In this document: positions 1-6,618 of the stretch, piece by piece
How the letters are laid out: the number at the start of each line of letters is the position of its first letter
How positions within the stretch are numbered: position 1 is the stretch's first letter
Assembly (NCBI GenBank): GCA_964500365.1
Contig: CAZCPB010000151.1
Location: 1 to 10,574, forward strand
Direction of reading: 5' to 3'
DNA length: 10,574 nt
DNA from: CAZCPB01 sp964500365
Lineage (GTDB): Bacteria > Planctomycetota > Phycisphaerae > Phycisphaerales > UBA1924
Notes under the pieces: model-generated
Told to the model about the DNA's origin: nothing
The model's database searches: none
What the model saw: the letters and a program-made list of their open reading frames with translations, nothing else
Position numbers and translations under genes: made by a program

Positions 1-27
1 CACCGATCTCAATTGCGAACGTGGTCT

Positions 28-1440
28 CTACGAAAGCGCTCCGTTGTGAGCCCTCGCCCGCACCATCGGTTGTGCGCGCCAATACGTCAGGGACCTCCAC
101 GCCCACTCCAGCGGCCCGAACCGCATGAACTTCAGCCACAGTGGGCTGATCACCAGCTGCGCCGCCCACACGCACACTACCAGCACCGCGATCTCGCTCA
201 TCCGCCACGTCCCCCAGTTCCCCATCGCCCATCCGTCGAACACGATCACGGCGACGATCGTCTGCACGATGTAGTTCGTCAGCGCCGTCCGCCCGACCGA
301 CGCGAGCGGATGAAGCGCGAGCCGCAGCACTCCAACCCGCATCGCCCCGCGGCAGAGAAGCATGGCGACGCCGATGTGCCCCAACGCGATTCCAATCGCT
401 CCCAGGTACCTCATCGTCCACGCGGCGCTGCCGAGCATCTGGCGCGCCCCGGGGCTCACCTGCGCCGCCTGCCCGAGCGCGCGCCCGAGCATCGGCCAGA
501 ACCCGACGGCAAAGAGCGAGAGACCGACGGCGTACCCCGCGAGCACCATGCCCCAGTACACCGACGCCGGTCGCGAGGCGCTGAACACACCGAGTTTCAT
601 CAGCCCCATCCCGATCAGGATGAACCCGCCGCAGCGCCAGAAGTTGAACGAGTAGCCCCCGTGCCAGTGCCAGAACTCGTTGAGCCTGGTCCGCCACACG
701 AAGAGTTCCCGCCACGAGCCGCGGTACGCGGCTGCTTCGCCCTCGCGCGCCTCGCGCCAGATGCGGTCCGATCTCGACTCGACGGGCGCCGCCCGGGTTG
801 ATGCGCTGTGCGTTGCGATCCCTGCCGCCACAGGTTCGCCCGCGGCAATCGCGCCGGGCGCGTCGCGGGCCTCGGGCCGGAGCGATTCCGTCATCGGCGG
901 CCCCACCCGCGCCCATACCGCGACGACCAGCACGACCACGCCCAGCCCGATCAGGAGCCCCGCCCTCGCGCGCCGCACCGGGTACAGCACGGCGCCGCAG
1001 AGCGCGTACGTGTTCAGGATGTCCCCGTACCACAGCCCGAAGGCGTGGACGAGCCCGATCAGGAGCAGCCAGAACATCCTTTTGTAGTGCGTCCACGCCG
1101 GGCGCACAGCGCGCTCCGCCGCGACCACGATCCCCGCCCCGAAGAGCATCGAGAAGATCGCGATCATTTTGTCTTCGAACACCGTGTTCTCGACCGCCCA
1201 CACCCAGAGGTCGATGGGGCGCGCCGACCCCTCGGGGAACGCCGGGTTGTCGAACTGCCGCAGAGGCAGCGCGAAGTTGCGGCTGTTCATCACGAAGATG
1301 CCCAGCACGGCCACACCGCGGAGCACGTCGAGCGAGAAGACCCGTTCCGATTCGGCGATCGGGGCCGAACTCTCAGGTGTTCCGATGGTGTTCACGGGCA
1401 CCCCGCGCTGGGCCCGCGTCGCGACGGCGGGCGTTCGCAC
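28..1440 (-). CDS. DUF418 (YeiB-type) multi-pass membrane protein
   Basis: The protein has 470 residues and several membrane helices (about residues 37-53, 92-108, 121-137, 160-178, 264-280, 294-314, 343-362, 389-403 and 416-433). The N-terminal LDVLRGVAVLGIF (38-49) and the C-terminal GRTALTNYIVQTIV (383-396), followed by GPLEWAWRSLTYW (442-454), are hallmarks of DUF418, the family of E. coli YeiB. The family sits in the inner membrane; its function is unproven, and a transport or acyltransferase-like role has only been suggested. A hydrophilic, Ala-rich stretch at about 181-240 lies between the two helical halves. The first possible start is a GTG at 1440 without a Shine-Dalgarno sequence. 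A second GTG at 1395 (residue 16) follows a weak GGGGTG and is equally credible. The stop is TAG at 28-30. The gene lies downstream of a strong hairpin, so it probably has its own promoter. The family call is firm, the start is not. Confidence 0.9.
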   Translation of the reverse strand: MRTPAVATRAQRGVPVNTIGTPESSAPIAESERVFSLDVLRGVAVLGIFVMNSRNFALPLRQFDNPAFPEGSARPIDLWVWAVENTVFEDKMIAIFSMLFGAGIVVAAERAVRPAWTHYKRMFWLLLIGLVHAFGLWYGDILNTYALCGAVLYPVRRARAGLLIGLGVVVLVVAVWARVGPPMTESLRPEARDAPGAIAAGEPVAAGIATHSASTRAAPVESRSDRIWREAREGEAAAYRGSWRELFVWRTRLNEFWHWHGGYSFNFWRCGGFILIGMGLMKLGVFSASRPASVYWGMVLAGYAVGLSLFAVGFWPMLGRALGQAAQVSPGARQMLGSAAWTMRYLGAIGIALGHIGVAMLLCRGAMRVGVLRLALHPLASVGRTALTNYIVQTIVAVIVFDGWAMGNWGTWRMSEIAVLVVCVWAAQLVISPLWLKFMRFGPLEWAWRSLTYWRAQPMVRARAHNGALS

Positions 1441-1474
1441 ACCAGATGCGCCGGCCCGCCCGTCCCGTCCCTCG

Positions 1475-1512
1475 GCCGCCGTCCCCGCCGGATGGGTGGC
1501 GGGGACGGCGGC
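1475..1512 (-). terminator. Perfect 15-bp hairpin, probable terminator without U-tract
   Basis: Positions 1475-1489 and 1498-1512 are exact reverse complements (15 bp, almost all G and C) around an 8-base loop. The hairpin begins 36 bases past the stop of the PEP-CTERM-like gene and 35 bases before the first possible start of the DUF418 gene, both on the minus strand. No run of T follows on either strand, so it is not a classic Rho-independent terminator. Strong stems without a U-tract are often proposed to end transcription or protect mRNA 3' ends in GC-rich bacteria. The structure is seen in the sequence; the role is inferred. Confidence 0.6.
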
Positions 1513-1547
1513 TCCGGGTGTGGGTGCTCACTGGCGCTGCGGCATTC

Positions 1548-2234
1548 TCACCGTCGCCGGCGCAGCATCGCCCCGCCCACCACCGCCAGCCCGGCGATCG
1601 ACGCCGGCGCGGGCACGTAGTTCACCGTCAGGTCGTCCACGAACAGGCGCGGCGCCGAGTAGTCGCCGTTGAACGTCGCGTAGATCTTCACAGAATCGAA
1701 CTCGACGCCCGACACGGCCAGCTCGTCGAACGCGATGTTGTCCCGCCCGCCGCCGTCGGCGATCGAGAACGAGTCGCTCCCGACCAGCCCGCCGTTGCGG
1801 TACGCGTCCATGTGGAACACGATGCCGCCCCACGGGCCGTTCTCGTAGAATGCCATCTGCATGCTCATCGAGTCGGCGACCTGCGGCAGGTCCATCGTCG
1901 CCCGCACGAACGCGCCCAGCGACAGGTTGTCGCCGTTGATGTACGCCGTGCCGAACGTCAGCGAGTTGTCGGCGCTGCCCCAGGCCGGGAAGTCGTTGTA
2001 GAGCAGCGTCGCGCGCTCGATGATGAAGTTGTCGCCCACGTCGGCGGCCGTGAACGTGCTCCCGTCGGGGAACGACCCGCCCACGTCGTTGCACTCCGAG
2101 TACGAGATCCCCTGGTACGTGAAGCCCGTTCCAAGGAACCCTTCCGACAGATCGTCGTAGCCGCTCACGCTCACGCCCGCCAGCGCCGTGCCGGCCGTCG
2201 CCCCGGCGCCGAGAATCGCCATCATTGCCTTCAT
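1548..2234 (-). CDS. Secreted surface protein with PEP-CTERM-like sorting tail
   Basis: This is a 228-residue protein. A short N-terminal signal (1-19, ending TALA before GVSVSG) is followed by a Gly/Asp/Ser-rich, probably all-beta domain (about 25-205). The C-terminus is VPAP (207-210), a hydrophobic stretch (211-223) and RRRR (225-228). That tripartite end matches the PEP-CTERM class of sorting signals, handled by exosortase-type membrane enzymes and common in Planctomycetota and Verrucomicrobiota; here the usual PEP is PAP. The middle holds FDELAVSGVEFDSVKIYATF and LFVDDLTV, strands typical of carbohydrate-binding-like jelly rolls, but I cannot name the domain. The ATG at 2234 is chosen because GGGAG lies 7 bases upstream and the signal peptide begins there; the open frame extends upstream inside the neighbouring gene but is not coding. 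It starts 62 bases after the helix-turn-helix gene ends, so co-transcription is possible. Confidence 0.85.
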   Translation of the reverse strand: MKAMMAILGAGATAGTALAGVSVSGYDDLSEGFLGTGFTYQGISYSECNDVGGSFPDGSTFTAADVGDNFIIERATLLYNDFPAWGSADNSLTFGTAYINGDNLSLGAFVRATMDLPQVADSMSMQMAFYENGPWGGIVFHMDAYRNGGLVGSDSFSIADGGGRDNIAFDELAVSGVEFDSVKIYATFNGDYSAPRLFVDDLTVNYVPAPASIAGLAVVGGAMLRRRR

Positions 2235-2296
2235 CGCGGTCACTCCCTTGAAAAGCCCATGATCCTCATACCGCCCGCGCGAACGCCGCGCGAGCG

Positions 2297-3565
2297 TCAC
2301 CCACTCACTTGTGTTGAGCCCGGCCGCGCCGGCAACTCGTGCCTGAACATCACCGAGGTCGGCATCGGCGGGAACGCCATCCTCACCCGGTACAGCTCGT
2401 ACTCGTCCGCGTCGATCCTCATCCGCGCGAACACCGAAGACGCGAGGTCCGCGTACGCCGGGATGTCCGGCGTGTGCGCCATCGCCACGCCCCGCCCCAT
2501 GGGCGTGATCCGCTCGGCGACGGGCAGCATGTCCGAATCCGCGAACGCGATGGGCGCCGCCAGGTCGTTGAAGCACCGCAGCTCGCGCTCGACCGGCCCG
2601 AACAGCCCGCGGTGCACGAACATGTCGAGGTGCAGCAGCTGCGCCGGGATCCGCACCGACGTCCCGAAGTGCGCCACCTTGTCGTTCTCGGTCGCGTACG
2701 GCGAGCCGATGTTCCGCATCACCTCGCCCGTCACCAGCGTCCGCTCGCCCGCCTGTCCCACGGGCCCCGGCAGAAACTCGTCGTGCACGACGCCGTCCGG
2801 CGTCGCTCGCCGCTCGAGCCCGGCGATCGGTTCCGAGCAGAACTCTGCGAGCACCGGCACGCCGCCGTGCTTCCGCGCCGACTCAGGATCCAGCGCCACG
2901 CGCACGATCCCCGTCGCCGTCTGCGCCGAATCGTCCGCCACCACCGACTGGTTCACCAGCCACCGCACGCCCGCCCGCGTCTGGCGGTACCCGATCAGGC
3001 CGCGCACCTGCGCCACGTGGAACGACTCGGCCCGGTCCTCCGACGGCGCCAGCACGATCATCGCCAGGAGCACGCGGCAGTGCGCGCCCCACACAAAGCT
3101 GTTCCCCCGGAACGACTGCTCGCGCCACTTCTCCGCCGCGCCGACGTCGCTTGCAGCGCCGCACGACTCCAGGAGCATCTCGAGCTCTTCGCGGCTCGCC
3201 GCGTGCGCCTCCGCGAGCGACTCGAACTTCAGCGCCGCCACCCGCGCCGCCTCGATCAACTCAGGCTGAATCCCCGCCGTCCGCGCCGCGTCCAGCCACG
3301 CGCCCACGCTCTTGGCCGTGGGCATGTGCCGCGCCGCGGCGAACGCGTCCGAGGTGTACGCCACCTTGCTGACCTGCCACGCCAGCTTGCGGTGAATCCC
3401 GAACGCCTCGCACAACGCCGAAACCGGCGCCGAGCCGCGGCACTTCTGCTCGATGATCCGAGCGAACGTATTCCGAACACCAGAGATCGCCGAGACGGCT
3501 TCCCGCTCAAAGCTCGGATCGATGGCCTTGATGGTTGGTGGCACCACGCCGGCCAGTGTAAGCAA
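2297..3565 (-). CDS. Protein of unknown family with possible N-terminal helix-turn-helix
   Basis: The protein has 422 residues and I do not recognise the family. Residues 46-68 (APVSALCEAFGIHRKLAWQV then SKV) have the spacing of a helix-turn-helix: helix, Gly-Ile turn, then a basic recognition-like helix. Residues 20-42 look like an amphipathic helix leading into it. The rest is soluble, with a helical part (about 85-175) and a mixed part with many Val/Arg strands (about 180-420). There is no signal peptide and no membrane segment, so it is probably cytoplasmic. The first start is TTG at 3565; GTG codons at 3547 and 3544 are alternatives, and none has a Shine-Dalgarno sequence. An in-frame TGA at 3578-3580 sets the upper limit. 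The start lies beside an AT-rich island of phased repeats, which would suit an autoregulated DNA-binding protein. Presence of a gene is near certain; the regulator role is a tentative inference. Confidence 0.75.
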   Translation of the reverse strand: MLTLAGVVPPTIKAIDPSFEREAVSAISGVRNTFARIIEQKCRGSAPVSALCEAFGIHRKLAWQVSKVAYTSDAFAAARHMPTAKSVGAWLDAARTAGIQPELIEAARVAALKFESLAEAHAASREELEMLLESCGAASDVGAAEKWREQSFRGNSFVWGAHCRVLLAMIVLAPSEDRAESFHVAQVRGLIGYRQTRAGVRWLVNQSVVADDSAQTATGIVRVALDPESARKHGGVPVLAEFCSEPIAGLERRATPDGVVHDEFLPGPVGQAGERTLVTGEVMRNIGSPYATENDKVAHFGTSVRIPAQLLHLDMFVHRGLFGPVERELRCFNDLAAPIAFADSDMLPVAERITPMGRGVAMAHTPDIPAYADLASSVFARMRIDADEYELYRVRMAFPPMPTSVMFRHELPARPGSTQVSG

Positions 3566-3574
3566 CTGGATATC

Positions 3575-3615
3575 GTTTCACAATATGTTTCTGAAACAAT
3601 TTCGAAAATGTTCCG
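3575..3615 (-). promoter_or_regulatory. AT-rich phased GTTTC/GAAAC elements, candidate operator and promoter
   Basis: The tetramer TTTC recurs at 3576, 3588 and 3600, exactly 12 bases apart. The second copy is part of the palindrome GTTTCTGAAAC (3587-3597), the third of TTTCGAAA (3600-3607). GTTTCA (3575-3580) and TGAAAC (3592-3597) also form an inverted repeat. This is the most AT-rich patch in the window and sits just before the start of the minus-strand helix-turn-helix gene. On the minus strand TTTTCG, 17 bases, then TATTGT would make a weak sigma-70-like promoter covered by the repeats. The repeats are directly visible; binding and promoter function are inferred. Confidence 0.45.
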
Positions 3616-3667
3616 ATTAACCTACGCCCCCCTTACAGCGAGAACGAGAACGGAGAACGGCGGGCGC

Positions 3668-3946
3668 TCAGGGAAGCCGGTAGAACCCGCCGCCCATGTC
3701 GTTGAGCCGGCCGAGGCGAGCGAGCTCCTGCCAGACCGCCAACGCGATTTCTCGTGGTGGCAGGATGCCCGTCGCGTCGGAAACCTTGCCGGATGTGGTC
3801 GGGCGGTGCCCCCCGAGCTTGGACTCCTGATCCAGCCTCGTGAGCTTCAGTCGCTTCTTGAACAGGTGCATCGCGTGCTTGAGCTGGCCCTCGTCAATCC
3901 CGCCCGGAGTCACTGATCCCTCGGGAGTGGTCGGCTGGTTTGTCAT
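3668..3946 (-). CDS. Small conserved planctomycete hypothetical protein
   Basis: A 92-residue soluble protein. The N-terminal 18 residues are Thr/Pro/Gly-rich and probably flexible. They are followed by a helix with a basic cluster (LKHAMHLFKKRLKLTRLDQE, 22-41), then SKLGGHRPTTSG and a C-terminal part, ILPPREIALAVWQELARLGR (61-80), ending in GGGFYRLP. I recall this core (FRKRLKLTRLDEES..G then PP..VW.EL...GRL) as recurring in planctomycete genomes as an unnamed hypothetical; no function is known to me. The ATG at 3946 is preferred because GGAG lies six bases upstream (3953-3956); an upstream in-frame ATG at 3952 and a TTG at 3958 would leave that site too close or inside the gene. The gene diverges from the membrane protein at 4088 and ends 103 bases before the helix-turn-helix gene starts. 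Confidence 0.8.
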   Translation of the reverse strand: MTNQPTTPEGSVTPGGIDEGQLKHAMHLFKKRLKLTRLDQESKLGGHRPTTSGKVSDATGILPPREIALAVWQELARLGRLNDMGGGFYRLP

Positions 3947-4024
3947 GGACATCTCCAATGGCTCTTGGGCATCACCATCGCGCGAACTTGCACAGCCTAC
4001 GCGCCCTCGCGCTTTCGCGCCGAC

Positions 4025-4053
4025 TTGACGCTGCGTCCGGGCTCTGTGAGCAT
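4025..4053 (+). promoter_or_regulatory. Possible sigma-70 promoter of the four-helix membrane protein
   Basis: TTGACG (4025-4030) matches five of six bases of a -35 box. Seventeen bases later GAGCAT (4048-4053) is a poor -10 box with three matches. It lies in the 141-base divergent region, about 20 bases before the ribosome binding site at 4075. The position is right but the -10 is weak. Confidence 0.3.
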
Positions 4054-4074
4054 GCGGCGCCGGGGAAAGTCACA

Positions 4075-4080
4075 AAGGAG
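4075..4080 (+). promoter_or_regulatory. Ribosome binding site fixing the GTG start at 4088
   Basis: AAGGAG ends seven bases before the GTG at 4088. The open frame continues upstream to an ATG at 3965, but that would add 41 residues of Arg-rich, unstructured sequence before the first membrane helix and has no such site. This therefore decides the start. Confidence 0.8.
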
Positions 4081-4087
4081 AACTCCC

Positions 4088-4669
4088 GTGGAATTCATCA
4101 CCGCTCTCTGGTTGCCCATCCTTCTCTCCGCCGCGGCGGTGTGGATCGTCAGCGCCGTGATCTGGATGGCACTGCCGCACCACAGCAAGGACCACGACAG
4201 GCTCCCTGATCAGGCGGGGTTCATCGCGGCGATCAAGTCGATGAACATCCCGCCGGGCGTGTACGGCTATCCCCACTTCGGCTCGCGGGCCGAGTGCAAC
4301 TCCCCCGAGGCCAAGAAAGCCTGGGCCGAGGGGCCGGTCGGCCTGCTCTACAACTGGAAGCCCGGCGCGAGCATGGGCAAGAACATGGTCCTCACGTTCC
4401 TGGTCTACATCGTGATCAGCGTTTTCATCGCGTACATCACGTGGAACGCCTTCCGGCGCGAGGGGGCCGTCGCGCTCGGGGCGCCCACGTTCGCCGACGT
4501 GATGCAGATCGCCGGCGCCGCGGGCGTAGTCGCCTATGCGTTCGCGTTCATTCCGAACGGCATCTGGTTCCAGGTCAAGCCCCGCGCGATTCTGATGAAC
4601 GTCATCGACGGCGTCGTCTACGGCGTCGCGACCGGCGCGATCTTCGCATGGCGCTGGCCCGCGGCGTAA
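4088..4669 (+). CDS. Conserved four-helix membrane protein, function unknown
   Basis: A 193-residue integral membrane protein. Predicted helices lie at about residues 6-29, 99-121, 137-158 and 168-191. Between the first and second is a roughly 70-residue polar loop with PPGVYGYPHFGSRAECNSPE (55-74) and GPVGLLYNW (82-90). The order of a hydrophobic start FITALWLPILLSAAAVW, a loop containing PPGVY, an aromatic/Met-Gly-Lys segment (MGKNM, 96-100) and a final helix containing VIDGVVYGVATG is familiar to me from unnamed bacterial inner-membrane proteins; I know no function. The GTG start is fixed by a strong ribosome binding site. The gene diverges from the 92-aa gene and converges on the acetyltransferase gene, only 19 bases from its stop. 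The gene call is firm, the role is unknown. Confidence 0.85.
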   Translation: MEFITALWLPILLSAAAVWIVSAVIWMALPHHSKDHDRLPDQAGFIAAIKSMNIPPGVYGYPHFGSRAECNSPEAKKAWAEGPVGLLYNWKPGASMGKNMVLTFLVYIVISVFIAYITWNAFRREGAVALGAPTFADVMQIAGAAGVVAYAFAFIPNGIWFQVKPRAILMNVIDGVVYGVATGAIFAWRWPAA

Positions 4670-4688
4670 GGACGGCGGGGACGAAGAA

Positions 4689-5243
4689 TCACACCGGGCG
4701 GATCACGCGGCAGGGGTTTCCCGCCGCGATCACCCGCGCCGGCACGTCCCTGGTCACGACGCTCCCCGCGCCGATCACCGCCTCGTCGCCGATCGTGACT
4801 CCGGGGCAGATGATCGCCCCGCCCCCGATCCACGCGTTCCGCCCGATCGAGATGGGGCGCGCCAGCTCGCGCAGCGTCGCTCGCACGTCCGGATCGGCCG
4901 GGTGCGTCGCGGCGTACAGGTGCACGCCCGGGCCCAGGAGCGTCCGCTCGCCGATCGAGATGGGGGCGCAGTCGAGGATCACGCAGTCGAAGTTCATGTA
5001 CACGCCGTCGCCGAGCCGGATGTTGGACCCGTAGTCACAGCGGAACGGCGGCTCGATCTCGACTCGCTCGCCGCACGCGCCGAGCAGCTCACGCAGCAGC
5101 CGTTCGCGCTCGCGGGGTTCGTCCTCGCGCGTGGCGTTGTAGAGGCGGGTGAGCCGCCTCGCGCGGCCGCGCAGCTCGACCAGTTCGGGGTCGTAGGCGA
5201 AGTACAACTCCCCGGAGAGCATCAACTCGCGTTCGGTGGGCAT
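4689..5243 (-). CDS. Maltose/galactoside O-acetyltransferase-type hexapeptide enzyme
   Basis: At 184 residues this matches the length of E. coli Maa (183). The N-terminal part (1-60: MPTERELMLSGELYFAYDPE, then ARRLTRLYN) is the Mac domain. A left-handed beta-helix follows, built of hexapeptide repeats (about 73-165: IRLGDG, ISIGER, ISIGRN, IIGPG-like ICPGVT, IGDEAVIGAGSVV), ending AGNPCRVIR. The catalytic His is seen in ATHPADPDVR (H114). Such enzymes move acetyl from acetyl-CoA to a sugar hydroxyl (maltose, glucose, galactosides, Nod factors) in the cytoplasm; the sugar cannot be read from sequence. The ATG at 5243 has AGGAG six bases upstream. It lies 64 bases after the DUF1294 gene on the same strand and may share its transcript. 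Family assignment is secure; an exact substrate-based symbol is not justified. Confidence 0.92.
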   Translation of the reverse strand: MPTERELMLSGELYFAYDPELVELRGRARRLTRLYNATREDEPRERERLLRELLGACGERVEIEPPFRCDYGSNIRLGDGVYMNFDCVILDCAPISIGERTLLGPGVHLYAATHPADPDVRATLRELARPISIGRNAWIGGGAIICPGVTIGDEAVIGAGSVVTRDVPARVIAAGNPCRVIRPV

Positions 5244-5307
5244 GGCCGGCTCCTGCTCGTAAAATGCTTCGGTGCCGCCCGCAGAGCGGTCGTGGCCTGC
5301 GCCGGGG

Positions 5308-5583
5308 TCACCGTTCAGGGCGCATCGCCACCCAGACCCATACGCCGGCGTGTGCCGCCCCGATCAGCAGGGTCACTATCCAGTACGATGCCTTGCGGTT
5401 CTTGTGCCGGAGCAGGCGCATCGCCGCGAGCGCCCCGGGCCATCCTCCCGCGAGTTCGAGGGCGTGGAGCGTCGACTCGGGGATACGCCACCGGCCTGCC
5501 GCGGCCCGCCGCTTGTCGAGCAAGAACGCGCCCGCGGTCAGCGCGCTGACCAGCCCGTACCACGCTGCCACGATCGCCCACAT
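5308..5583 (-). CDS. DUF1294 family small membrane protein
   Basis: A 91-residue protein. A first membrane helix (about 2-22) runs into LLDKRRAAAGRWRIPESTLH (21-40), then ELAGGWPGALAAMRLLRHKN (43-62) with RKASYW, and a last helix (about 67-86). The DK-x-A, W-R-I-P-E, GGWPGA and RHK-x-RK pattern is the DUF1294 signature; the family is small and membrane-bound, with unknown function. In some proteins DUF1294 follows a cold-shock domain, which is absent here. The frame continues far upstream on the minus strand, but that part is antisense to nadC and not coding. The ATG at 5583 directly precedes the first helix; a GTG lies immediately before it and another 21 bases upstream. No strong ribosome site is present. 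Only 51 bases separate it from the divergent nadC start. Confidence 0.85.
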   Translation of the reverse strand: MWAIVAAWYGLVSALTAGAFLLDKRRAAAGRWRIPESTLHALELAGGWPGALAAMRLLRHKNRKASYWIVTLLIGAAHAGVWVWVAMRPER

Positions 5584-5634
5584 CACGCGTCCGTTGTACC
5601 AGATCACCCCGCGGCACGAGTACCATGGCGGCTC

Positions 5635-6618
5635 ATGGCCCGTCCCGCCCGCGATCTGAACGACCTGAGCCTGGCGCGCCTGTACCGTCTCCTTGCTTCC
5701 CGGGGACAGGTCAGCGCGCTGGCCCGCCTTGCGCGAGAGGAGGACCAGGGCTGGGCCGGGGACATCACGAGCATTGCCTGCATCCCCGCCGGTGCCCGCG
5801 GCGCAGGGCGTGTCGTGGCGCGGGGCGCGGGGACGATCGCGGGCCTTGCCGCGCTGGACGAATTCCGTCGGGCGCTCGCGCCCGGGTGCCGCGTGAACCT
5901 GCTGGCGCGGGACGGCCGTCGTGTGCGCGCGGGGACTTCGATCGCGGTGGTGCGCGGGCCGCTGCGGGAGATCCTCGCCTTCGAGCGGCCGGCGCTCAAC
6001 CTGCTGGGGCGGCTGAGCGGGATCGCAACCCGCACGGCGCGGTTCGTCGCCGCCCTGCCGCGGGGCTCGCGTGCCGCGCTGTACGACACGCGCAAGACGA
6101 CGCCGGGCATGCGTGCCCTGGAGAAGTACGCCGTGCGGTGCGGGGGCGGGCGGTGCCACCGCGTCGGACTTTTCGACGCGGTGCTCGTCAAGGACAACCA
6201 CATCGCCGGGGTCGGCGCGGCCGAACTGGGGCTGCGCTTGCGCGGCATCGCGCGCCTGGCGCGGCAGCGGTCCGCGCCCGGGTTCGTCGAGGTCGAGGTC
6301 GATTCGCTCGCGCAGCTCGAGAGCGTCCTGAGGGCTCGGGCGGGGGCGCCCCGCGAGGAGTGGATCGACATCGTGCTGCTCGACAACATGACGCCCGCCC
6401 TGCTCCGGCGTGCCGCGGCGATGCGTGACCGTCTCGCGCCGGGGGTCGAGCTCGAGGCGTCGGGCGGGGTCTCGCTGGAATCGCTCCCGGCGATCGCGCG
6501 CACGGGCGTCGAGCGGATCAGCGCCGGGACGCTTACGCACGGCGCGACGTGGCTCGACGTCGCGCTCGACATCGTTCCGGGCGGTGCGGGCCGGGGAAAG
6601 CGGGCGGGCCGTGGCTGA
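5635..6618 (+). CDS. nadC: Nicotinate-nucleotide pyrophosphorylase (carboxylating), quinolinate phosphoribosyltransferase
   Basis: This 327-residue enzyme converts quinolinate and PRPP to nicotinate mononucleotide, CO2 and pyrophosphate, the last step of de novo NAD synthesis before the shared pathway, in the cytoplasm. The N-terminal domain (about 10-135) holds EDQGWAGDITS and ERPALNLLGRLSGIAT (117-132). The barrel domain holds DTRKTTPGMRALEKYAV (151-167), GGGRCHRVGL (170-179), KDNHI (186-190), VEVD (220-223), LLDNM (248-252), LEASGGV (273-279) and ERISAGTLTH (293-302). These are the substrate- and phosphate-binding motifs, all present. The usual Asn of GGGxNHR is Cys here (174). The ATG at 5635 puts the N-terminus at normal family length; an ATG at 5625 is in another frame. 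No clear ribosome site is visible. The stop overlaps the next gene's start, suggesting coupled translation with biotin ligase. Confidence 0.96.
   Translation: MARPARDLNDLSLARLYRLLASRGQVSALARLAREEDQGWAGDITSIACIPAGARGAGRVVARGAGTIAGLAALDEFRRALAPGCRVNLLARDGRRVRAGTSIAVVRGPLREILAFERPALNLLGRLSGIATRTARFVAALPRGSRAALYDTRKTTPGMRALEKYAVRCGGGRCHRVGLFDAVLVKDNHIAGVGAAELGLRLRGIARLARQRSAPGFVEVEVDSLAQLESVLRARAGAPREEWIDIVLLDNMTPALLRRAAAMRDRLAPGVELEASGGVSLESLPAIARTGVERISAGTLTHGATWLDVALDIVPGGAGRGKRAGRG

Noticed and set aside
798..3269. An 823-codon open frame on the plus strand
   Set aside because: It runs antisense across the DUF418, PEP-CTERM-like and helix-turn-helix genes and encodes Arg/Pro/Ser-rich sequence without domains, as expected of a shadow frame in GC-rich DNA.
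2339..3916. A 525-codon plus-strand open frame
   Set aside because: It is antisense to the helix-turn-helix gene and rich in Arg/His; the minus-strand protein has normal composition and a coherent neighbour context.
5584..5634. Promoter pair in the 51-base gap between the DUF1294 gene and nadC
   Set aside because: TTGTAC at 5594 has no acceptable -10 box at 16-18 bases, and nothing convincing is seen on the other strand.
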